From CAZQKE01 sp964593865 (GTDB lineage Bacteria; Chloroflexota; Anaerolineae; JAAYZQ01), in NCBI GenBank assembly GCA_964593865.1, contig CAZQKE010000109.1, positions 1 to 38,120 on the forward strand: a stretch of 38,120 bases of DNA, given 5' to 3'. A program made the translations under genes and the position numbers. Below are positions 24,762 to 30,279 of this stretch, in pieces (positions within the stretch are counted from its first letter, which is position 1; each line of letters begins with the position of its first letter). Below the pieces are notes generated by a model. That model did no database searches. It was not told where the DNA came from and saw nothing but the letters and a program-made list of their open reading frames with translations.

Positions 24762-25088
24762 GTCCGGCAGGCCGGAACCGCTCCTGCCGGACGACGAGCC
24801 TTCCCGTTGAAGGGCTTTCCTCGAAAGTAGCGGTTGAAACCGCCCCTGGCGGGCCGTCGGCCGACCGCCCGCCTGTGCGTGCGCGCCTGCCATGCGGGCG
24901 GGAGCGGGAGCGTCCGCGTAGGCGGACGCCCGGCCCCAGGCCCGAAAGGAGCGACTTGAGTCTCCACGGCCCTTTCTCCACACACCCGGCAGCGGGGTGT
25001 GCGGAGGTGGCCCACCCGGTGTGCGAAAACAAGGTTTGCGATCTCCGGCAGGTCCGAGTTGCCCGTCGGGCGCAAAAGGACCTGCCGG
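24762..25088. other. Hairpin-dense non-coding stretch upstream of Crp/Fnr
   Basis: At least five inverted repeats lie in 330 nt without a recognised gene: GTCCGGCAGG/CCTGCCGGAC (24762-24792, 10 bp); a 26-bp palindrome with one mismatch centred on GTCGGCCGAC (24848-24873); GCGTCCGC-GTAG-GCGGACGC (24910-24929); CACACCC/GGGTGTG (24981-25001); and CCGGCAGGTCC/GGACCTGCCGG (25045-25088, 11 bp). On the minus strand this is both the 3' region of the half-ferritin gene and the 5' region of the regulator gene. The last pair may be a terminator. Confidence 0.7.
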
Positions 25089-25097
25089 GTGTGGCTT

Positions 25098-25298
25098 TTA
25101 GCTCTTGGCGGCCAGTTTCTTTTCCAGTTTCTCGTATTCGCCTTCTAAGAATTGGGCGTGGAACGCCTCTTCATCTCGCAGCCGTTCAAAGAAGGCTTTG
25201 AGATCGTCGTCTTCGGCCAGGTCCATTGCCAGCTGGTACTTGGCTTTGGCGGCGTGTTCCTCCATGGCCATAATCTTCAGGAAGCTCAACCAGTCCAT
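25098..25298 (-). CDS. 66-residue half-ferritin (rubrerythrin-like) protein
   Basis: A small, helical, acidic protein. Two predicted helices carry E14 (in MEEH) and E44xxH47 (in EEAFHAQF), the pattern of one half of a ferritin-like di-iron site. A complete site would need dimerisation, as in encapsulated-ferritin type proteins. AAGGAGGG lies 4-5 nt before the ATG at 25298. Residues 36-58 align closely with residues 40-62 of the fusion protein at 21652-23952, with identical spacing between E and ExxH. Iron binding is inferred from motifs. No encapsulin shell gene or cargo-peptide tail is seen. Confidence 0.8.
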   Translation of the reverse strand: MDWLSFLKIMAMEEHAAKAKYQLAMDLAEDDDLKAFFERLRDEEAFHAQFLEGEYEKLEKKLAAKS

Positions 25299-25330
25299 TT
25301 TTCCCTCCTTGTGTTTTCATAGACCTAATC

Positions 25331-25336
25331 ATTATA
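25331..25336 (-). promoter_or_regulatory. Possible -10 box of the half-ferritin gene
   Basis: A perfect TATAAT lies on the minus strand 33 nt before the start codon. No clear -35 box is found at the expected distance, so an activator may be needed or the site may be fortuitous. Confidence 0.4.
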
Positions 25337-25439
25337 CTCCTTTTGCGTTAGAGGCTTGTTAAAAGGCCGAAAGGGGCCGTTAATATCCCGTTAGAATTTG
25401 ACGATTTTGGCAAAAGTCTTTGGCCTCTGTGCGGCGGAG

Positions 25440-26636
25440 TCATTTGATGATCTCCGCCATGACGGTGGTGGCGTAGCAGCCGCGGGGGAGCCAGAAACGG
25501 AACATCAGCCCTTCGTCAAACCATATTTCCGGTTCGTGGATGGGGAAGCGCAGTGCCCGTCGCTCTCCCCTGGCTTTGATGCCACCACCGACGCGAAAGT
25601 CCTCCAATGTCAGGCCCTCTTGGGCCAGAATCTCCCTTTCCAGCTCCCCCTGTCGCCCTTCTGCTTGCATCATCCGGTAGCCAAAGAGCGGCCCTGTGGG
25701 GCTGATCTCAAAGCGGTCGGCGCGGGGTTGTTCGCGTGTTGCGTCTTCCACGCGAAAGATGGAGCGGCCTGGATGCTTCATGGCCAGATCGCCGACAAAG
25801 ACGCGGTCTAGGGTTTGTAGGCGGGCGTCCAAGACGCGGTTGAAGAGTAGGGATTGATAGGCCGAGAGCAAAAAGATTTTGAGCCGCTTGGGAACCGCAT
25901 TGTAAGCCAGGCCATAGTCCCCGCCGCTGTGGATCAGTGCTTCCAAAGCGTGCCGCTCATCGGCCATATTGGCGGGCCAGATCGCCAGGGCAGCGGCCCA
26001 TTGCCCGGCCTCGAAGCGGGTGCGGGCTTCTTGGGCCTGTTCGCTCTCGTTGGGGTGCGGTCTGCCCAGGAACCGCTTGATAAAGTCTTCCGGGTCGCGG
26101 CGGACTACCGCCCGTCCCAGGTCTGCCGAATCGCCCCGTTGCCCGAACCTTTGCTCTCCGTAGCGGTTGGGGACGCCCCGCCGACGCAGCACGTCCATGA
26201 TGGCGCGGCTGGCTTCCAGGGCCGATTCGTCCACCCCTCGTACACGGATGGTGAAGCGGTTGCCGCGCAGGTGGCCGATTTTCAGCTTATTGCGGTGTCG
26301 TTCGGCCCATAGGATTTGGATGGCCGGTAAGTCCAGGGCCAGAACCGCCGACGGCGGGACGCCTTCTACCGAGAGGGTCTGGCGGGTGATGGCTTGGGCG
26401 TCCTTCAGCCCGGCGTAGCCGATACGGCGTGGAGGTACACCCAGTGCCCGGGCGATCTCCCGTACCGCCTGGAAGGTGGAGATGCCGGTTTTTTGGATCT
26501 CAAAAAAGGTGTGTTCCCCCTCGCCCGCAGGGGCGTAGAGGGGCAATTCCTCAACGATGAAATCTTGGACCTGTTCTTTGAGCCGCCCGCCGATGCCGGG
26601 CAGGTCGGCGGTCAGGTAACGTTTGCCCGAACCCAT
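25440..26636 (-). CDS. truD: tRNA pseudouridine(13) synthase TruD
   Basis: A 398-residue enzyme that isomerises uridine 13 of certain tRNAs to pseudouridine. The catalytic motif GYAGLKDAQAITRQ places the nucleophilic Asp at residue 79. The RGNRFTIRVRG, NRYGEQRFG and YQSLLFNRVL segments match the catalytic and TRUD insertion domains. The start at 26636 lies 3 nt after the LON-domain stop, so translation is probably coupled; only a weak AAGAG precedes it. TruD is patchily distributed in bacteria. Confidence 0.93.
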   Translation of the reverse strand: MGSGKRYLTADLPGIGGRLKEQVQDFIVEELPLYAPAGEGEHTFFEIQKTGISTFQAVREIARALGVPPRRIGYAGLKDAQAITRQTLSVEGVPPSAVLALDLPAIQILWAERHRNKLKIGHLRGNRFTIRVRGVDESALEASRAIMDVLRRRGVPNRYGEQRFGQRGDSADLGRAVVRRDPEDFIKRFLGRPHPNESEQAQEARTRFEAGQWAAALAIWPANMADERHALEALIHSGGDYGLAYNAVPKRLKIFLLSAYQSLLFNRVLDARLQTLDRVFVGDLAMKHPGRSIFRVEDATREQPRADRFEISPTGPLFGYRMMQAEGRQGELEREILAQEGLTLEDFRVGGGIKARGERRALRFPIHEPEIWFDEGLMFRFWLPRGCYATTVMAEIIK

Positions 26637-26639
26637 CTC

Positions 26640-27317
26640 TTAGTTTCTGGCAAGATAGCCGCTGTGTCCTCCTTCCCATTGTTGCCCCTGGGTGCGGATG
26701 ATATAGTCCAGGAGCAGTTGTTCGCGTTGCAGGATGTGTCGTTCGGCGATGAGGAGTTGCTCGACGGTGGATTGATGCAACAGGTCCTGTTTTTGGGCCG
26801 GAGGCAGTTGCAGAACGATGGCGATCAGCAGGGCCAGGGTGTAGGGGTCGGTGGGAATCTGTTCAATGTTGATCTTGTGCCCCTGGGCTTGGGCCAACAG
26901 GCTGAGGTACTGGCGCAGGAGGGCACGCATCGGCCCCACCAGTTCCCCTGCCCGTTCGCCCTCTGCCTCGGTCAGGGGCCACGGTTCGGCTTCGCCTACC
27001 AGGTAGGGTTGGTCGTAGTGGACGGTCCGCAGGCGGAACCGTTCGTAGCCGATGGCGACCAGGTTCATCCGCCCTTCGGTCAGGGGTTGAATGCCCGCTA
27101 TGATCGCCATCGTGCCCACATCGTAAGGTACGGCCTCGCCGCCGACTTCCCGGCCCTGGCGGATCAGTACGACGCCGAAGGACCGGTTTTCGGCCAGGCA
27201 GCGGCGGACCATCAGTTTGTAGCGGTCCTCAAAGATGTGCAAGGGCAGGACCATGCCCGGAAACAGCACGGTGTTCAAGGGGAATAGCGGTAGCTCCATC
27301 CACCCTTGATCGGCCAT
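26640..27317 (-). CDS. Stand-alone LON substrate-binding domain protein
   Basis: A 225-residue protein containing only the N-terminal domain of Lon protease (PUA-like LON fold): LPLFPLNTVLFPGMVLPLHIFEDRY near residues 8-32, then VVLIRQGREVG and a helical second half. There is no AAA+ or peptidase part, and its length fits the widespread single-domain family whose role is unknown. The ATG at 27317 is chosen because homology begins immediately after it; the frame stays open upstream through a hairpin and promoter. It forms an operon with truD. Confidence 0.9.
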   Translation of the reverse strand: MADQGWMELPLFPLNTVLFPGMVLPLHIFEDRYKLMVRRCLAENRSFGVVLIRQGREVGGEAVPYDVGTMAIIAGIQPLTEGRMNLVAIGYERFRLRTVHYDQPYLVGEAEPWPLTEAEGERAGELVGPMRALLRQYLSLLAQAQGHKINIEQIPTDPYTLALLIAIVLQLPPAQKQDLLHQSTVEQLLIAERHILQREQLLLDYIIRTQGQQWEGGHSGYLARN

Positions 27318-27411
27318 CGGTCCTGCCTGTCCTTCCCCTTTCCTCAAAAATGGCGGGCCGTCCACAAAGCGGACGCGAATGCGCCCGGCCCCAGGCCCAA
27401 AAGTCGCCGCC

Positions 27412-27458
27412 ATCCCCGGCGCGGGCCGCCGAGATTTTCTTGGCGGCGAGCCGGGGAT
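27412..27458. repeat. Long hairpin in the LON-truD leader
   Basis: Outer stem ATCCCCGGC/GCCGGGGAT (27412-27420/27450-27458) and inner stem GCCGCCGAGA/TCTTGGCGGC (27425-27434/27438-27447, one G-U) with a 3-nt loop. It is transcribed as part of the LON-truD leader if the upstream TATAAT is used. The core TCTTGGCGG also occurs in the dispersed repeats. Confidence 0.65.
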
Positions 27459-27473
27459 CGGTCCGTTTCCTCC

Positions 27474-27479
27474 ATTATA
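27474..27479 (-). promoter_or_regulatory. Probable -10 box of the LON-truD operon
   Basis: A perfect TATAAT on the minus strand, with only a weak -35 (TTTTCC, 27502-27497) 17 bp away. Transcription would start near 27467, giving a leader of about 150 nt that contains the 27412-27458 hairpin. Confidence 0.55.
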
Positions 27480-27510
27480 CACCAAGTGGGGGAAAAGGAA
27501 AAGTAGGCCC

Positions 27511-28848
27511 TCAGTACAAACGGAGGTAGCGGTTTAGTTCCCAGCCGCTCACTTGGGTCCGGTATTCGTTCCACTCTATGGTTTTGGCTTCTATGAATCG
27601 CTCAAAGACGTGGTTACCCAGGGCATCACGCACCAGGGTATCCTTTTTCATCTCTTCCAACGCTTCACCCAGGGAGCCGGGCAGCATATCCAGGCCCCGT
27701 GCCTTGCGGCCTTGATCGTCCAGGTGGTACAGGTCCTCGTTGGAAATGGGGGGCGGTTCCATTTGCTGCTTGATGCCGTCCAGTCCGGCGCGGAGCATGA
27801 CGGCAAAGGCCAGGTAGGGATTGCAGCTGGGGTCGGGGCAGCGCAGCTCCAGGCGGGTGGATTCGGGGCGATCCGGCGTGACTTGGGGCACACGGATCAG
27901 GGCGGAGCGGTTGATCTGCCCCCAACTGATGTACACGGGGGCTTCATAGCCGGGAACCAATCGCTTGTACGAGTTGACCAAGGGGGCCAGCACTGCGCTC
28001 ATTCCCCTAGCATGGGCCAACTGCCCGGCGATAAAGTGTCGGGCCGTATCGGAGAGGCCGTATTCGTTCTGTGCATCGGCGAAAGCGTTCGCGCCCGTTT
28101 CCAGGTAGGCCAGGCTCTGGTGAACGTGCATTCCGGAGCCGTTGATACCGGCGATGGGTTTGGGCATAAAGGTCGCGTGCAATCCATGCCGTCGGGCGAC
28201 CTCTTTGAGGGTGAGTTTGAAGGTCCCGACATTGTCGGCGGCCCGCAGCGCGTCGGTGTAGCGAAAGTCGATTTCGTGCTGGCCGGGGGCCACTTCATGG
28301 TGGCTGGCTTCAACGCGGATCCCAAAGGCGGTTAGGGCCAGGACCATTTCCTTGCGTACCTGGATGCCTCGGTCGGTGGAAAGGTCAAAATAGCCGCCTT
28401 GATCGTGGGGCCGGGGGAGCAGCTGCCCATCGCCGTCGCGTCTGAAGAGAAAGAATTCCGGCTCCGGGCCGGTGTGGTAGGTGAAGCCCATTTCCGCAGC
28501 CTCCGCCAACGCCCGCTTGAGGATGTAGCGGGGGTCCCCTTCAAAGGGCCGACGGTCGGGGGTGTATACGTCGCAGATCAGTCTCGCCGTCGGGTTCGAT
28601 TCTTTATCCCATGGGATCACGGCATAGGTTTCCGGGTCGGGAACCAGATACATGTCGCTTTCGGCAATGCGGGCGAACCCCTCCACAGAGGAACCGTCAA
28701 ACCAGATGCCGCGGTCTAGAGCGACATCCAACTCGGCGACGGGAATGGTGACGGTTTTGACGACGCCGACAATGTCGGTGAATTGTAGGTTGATAAACTC
28801 AATACCGTCCTCCTGCGCACGATGGATTACGTCTTGGCCGGTTGTCAT
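27511..28848 (-). CDS. glnA: Glutamine synthetase, type I (alpha-like)
   Basis: A 445-residue dodecameric enzyme that makes glutamine from glutamate, ammonia and ATP. Family motifs seen are WFDGSSVEGFA (49-59), EPEFFLF with the metal-binding glutamates (about 129-135), NGSGMHVHQSL, and a C-terminal EWNEYRTQVSGWE. The length and the sequence around the GSI-beta adenylylation site (here DLYHLDDQ) fit the GSI-alpha group, which is not adenylylated. The start at 28848 has GGAGGAAG upstream; the in-frame stretch before it holds the promoter and a hairpin. Regulation by transcription attenuation is possible (see the hairpin entry). Confidence 0.95.
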   Translation of the reverse strand: MTTGQDVIHRAQEDGIEFINLQFTDIVGVVKTVTIPVAELDVALDRGIWFDGSSVEGFARIAESDMYLVPDPETYAVIPWDKESNPTARLICDVYTPDRRPFEGDPRYILKRALAEAAEMGFTYHTGPEPEFFLFRRDGDGQLLPRPHDQGGYFDLSTDRGIQVRKEMVLALTAFGIRVEASHHEVAPGQHEIDFRYTDALRAADNVGTFKLTLKEVARRHGLHATFMPKPIAGINGSGMHVHQSLAYLETGANAFADAQNEYGLSDTARHFIAGQLAHARGMSAVLAPLVNSYKRLVPGYEAPVYISWGQINRSALIRVPQVTPDRPESTRLELRCPDPSCNPYLAFAVMLRAGLDGIKQQMEPPPISNEDLYHLDDQGRKARGLDMLPGSLGEALEEMKKDTLVRDALGNHVFERFIEAKTIEWNEYRTQVSGWELNRYLRLY

Positions 28849-28873
28849 GATTCTTCCTCCTTCCAAAAGTGAA

Positions 28874-28907
28874 CGGGAGCCTGTCTGTTGTGGCGGACAG
28901 GCTCCCG
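28874..28907 (-). promoter_or_regulatory. Perfect 12-bp hairpin in the glnA leader
   Basis: CGGGAGCCTGTC and GACAGGCTCCCG pair perfectly around a 10-nt loop. On the minus strand TTCACTTTT follows, then the glnA ribosome site. The form and position fit an intrinsic terminator/attenuator that would stop transcription before glnA. Confidence 0.65.
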
Positions 28908-28938
28908 CGTGCCCCTTCGGACGCGAACAACGGCGCAG

Positions 28939-28967
28939 AGTATAACAAAGAAACCGGACCTTGTCAA
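28939..28967 (-). promoter_or_regulatory. Strong promoter of glnA
   Basis: On the minus strand TTGACA (28967-28962) and TATACT (28944-28939) are 17 bp apart. The predicted start near 28932 gives a leader of about 85 nt containing the 28874-28907 hairpin. Confidence 0.88.
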
Positions 28968-28975
28968 CATCCCTT

Positions 28976-29005
28976 TTGGGGATCAGATGCAAAATGTGGT
29001 ATACT
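28976..29005 (+). promoter_or_regulatory. Divergent promoter of the small membrane peptide gene
   Basis: TTGGGG (28976-28981), 18-bp spacer, TATACT (29000-29005). It is back to back with the glnA promoter; the two -35 boxes are 8 bp apart. The start would lie just ahead of the GGGAGGAG ribosome site. Confidence 0.6.
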
Positions 29006-29024
29006 CGGTCTGGGAGGAGTTCAA

Positions 29025-29126
29025 ATGTTCGTGCGCGTGGGCGGTTGGGAGTGCGTGATCATCCTCTTGTTGGTGCTGGTGTTGGCCGTCGGCATCGCCA
29101 TCAGCATCCGGCAACGGGGTGATTGA
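29025..29126 (+). CDS. 33-residue single-helix membrane peptide, TatA-like
   Basis: The peptide begins MFVRVGGWECVIIL and consists of a short head, one hydrophobic helix (about 9-28) and a basic end, SIRQRGD. The pattern MFxxxGxWE followed by the helix resembles the N-terminus of TatA/TatE twin-arginine translocase subunits, but the amphipathic helix that should follow is absent. GGGAGGAG lies 6 nt upstream and a promoter precedes it, which supports real translation. It could be a truncated TatA relic or an independent small membrane protein. No other tat genes are in the window. Confidence 0.6.
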   Translation: MFVRVGGWECVIILLLVLVLAVGIAISIRQRGD

Positions 29127-29141
29127 GGGGACCGGTGGTCA

Positions 29142-29164
29142 TTCACTGACTGCCGGTCAGTGAA
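29142..29164. promoter_or_regulatory. Perfect 23-bp palindrome upstream of a promoter
   Basis: TTCACTGAC (29142-29150), TGCCG, GTCAGTGAA (29156-29164). It sits 13 bp before the -35 box of the next promoter. The form resembles operators of TetR-type dimers, but it could also be a terminator stem for the small upstream gene; no T-tract follows directly. Confidence 0.55.
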
Positions 29165-29177
29165 CGGCGATAGAATT

Positions 29178-29205
29178 TTGAAATCACGGCGAGATGTGGT
29201 ATAAT
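29178..29205 (+). promoter_or_regulatory. Promoter of the hydrolase-hdr operon
   Basis: TTGAAA (29178-29183), a 16-bp spacer and TATAAT (29200-29205). The predicted start near 29212 is about 234 nt before the hydrolase start codon, leaving a long leader. Confidence 0.8.
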
Positions 29206-29206
29206 C

Positions 29207-29424
29207 CCACCGTCGTAGGGTCAATGGTGGATCCAAGGCGATAGGGGGAGATCTCGCTTGAGGAGTTTCTGGTTCGGTCAAGAACAGCATCGTCCGGGCG
29301 GTGTGCTGCCTTGCCTGGTCGGGGGGTGCCCCGGTCGGCGTTTTGTATTTCCCCATGAAAATCTTATTTGCCGCTCCATCACTGCCCACACCGGCCTTGC
29401 CTGGTTCGTCGGGCAGTTTTGTTT
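29207..29424 (+). promoter_or_regulatory. Structured leader with two terminator-like hairpins
   Basis: Successive pairings: CCACC/GGTGG (29207-29230), CTTGA/TCAAG (29257-29282), CAGCA/TGCTG (29286-29308), then hairpin T1 with GCC, CGGGG/CCCCG, GGC (29313-29339) followed by TTTTGT, and hairpin T2 with ACTGCCC/GGGCAGT (29381-29417) followed by TTTTGTTT. T1 and T2 share the segment CCTTGCCTGGT. The hydrolase ribosome site follows T2. I could not match it to a known riboswitch or T-box class. A cis-acting regulatory RNA is inferred from layout only. Confidence 0.55.
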
Positions 29425-29445
29425 ATGGGTAAAGGGAGGGAGATT

Positions 29446-30258
29446 ATGCCATACAAGACGATCAAAGGAAAGAATCTGTTTTATGAGGAACGGGGTGTAG
29501 GCTTCCCCCTGTTGTTCGGACACAGCTACCTGTGGGATGGGGCGATGTGGGAACCGCAGGTGGAGGTGTTATCGGCTTCCTACCGCTGTATTGTGCCCGA
29601 TTTGTGGGCGCATGGCCGTTCGGAACTGCCGCCCTCGGTTCCTTATTCTGTCGAGAGTATGGCGGCAGACCATTGGGAACTGGCCGTTGCCCTGGGCCTG
29701 GAGCGATTTGCCATGATCGGCCTTTCGGTTGGGGGGATGTGGGGCTTGCATTTGGCCCTGAACCATCCCGATGCGGTCCGGGCACTGGTTCTGATGGATA
29801 CCTTCGTTGGACCGGAACCGGCGGATACCCGCGCCCGCTTTTTTCAAATGTTGGACACGGTTGAACAAGCGGGTGCGATTCCCCCGTCCTTGATCGAGGC
29901 AATCATCCCCTTGTTCTTCTCACCGGTGACGATGAAACACAATCCGGAGATGGTCAATCGCTTCAAGGAGCGTTTGGCTTCCATACCCTCGGAGAGGATC
30001 TCCGGCCTCGTGGGCATTGGGCGGGGGATTTTTGGCCGGGCATCGGTGTTGGATCGGCTGGGGGAGATTCAGGTACCTACGCTGGTGATCGTCGGCGCCG
30101 ATGATCTTTCACGGCCACCCCACGAGGCTCAACAGATGGCGGAAGCGATCCCCAACGCTCGCCTAGAAGTGATCGCCGAGGCGGGGCATATCAGTAATCT
30201 GGAGCAGCCGGAGCGGGTGACGGAACTCATCGAAACCTTTTTGCGCCAAGTGTTGTAA
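29446..30258 (+). CDS. Alpha/beta-hydrolase
   Basis: A 270-residue cytosolic alpha/beta-hydrolase of the haloperoxidase / 3-oxoadipate enol-lactonase-like group. Nucleophile S94 sits in GLSVGG, the acid is D219 or D220 (VGADD) and the base is H248 (EAGHIS). The oxyanion region is GHSYLWDG. The start at 29446 has AAAGGGAGGGAG upstream; an in-frame ATG 21 nt earlier is less well supported. Only 21 nt separate it from the HdrA-GltD gene, so it is probably the first gene of the hdr operon. A thioesterase- or lactonase-like reaction is possible; the substrate cannot be named. Confidence 0.88.
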   Translation: MPYKTIKGKNLFYEERGVGFPLLFGHSYLWDGAMWEPQVEVLSASYRCIVPDLWAHGRSELPPSVPYSVESMAADHWELAVALGLERFAMIGLSVGGMWGLHLALNHPDAVRALVLMDTFVGPEPADTRARFFQMLDTVEQAGAIPPSLIEAIIPLFFSPVTMKHNPEMVNRFKERLASIPSERISGLVGIGRGIFGRASVLDRLGEIQVPTLVIVGADDLSRPPHEAQQMAEAIPNARLEVIAEAGHISNLEQPERVTELIETFLRQVL

Positions 30259-30279
30259 CTTGACTGCACGGAGTAGCGC

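Noticed and set aside
24720..24840. RNase P RNA-like segment (minus strand GAGGAAAGCCC)
   Set aside because: Only this short string resembles the conserved GAGGAAAGTCC element. The other conserved blocks, such as ACAGAAA, and the required length are missing.
24720..24983. N-terminal extension of the Crp/Fnr regulator
   Set aside because: The frame is open but encodes a low-complexity Arg/Gly/Ala stretch through hairpins; a good ribosome site and the family length support the GTG at 24719.
25098..25298. Encapsulated ferritin cargo
   Set aside because: No encapsulin shell gene is nearby and no cargo-loading tail is seen at the C-terminus.
27318..27485. N-terminal extension of the LON-domain protein
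   Set aside because: It runs through a promoter -10 box and a strong hairpin; family homology begins just after the ATG at 27317.
29207..29424. T-box or other known riboswitch identity for the hydrolase leader
   Set aside because: The TGGxACCGCG T-box core and the cores of the SAM, TPP, cobalamin, FMN and fluoride classes were looked for and not found.
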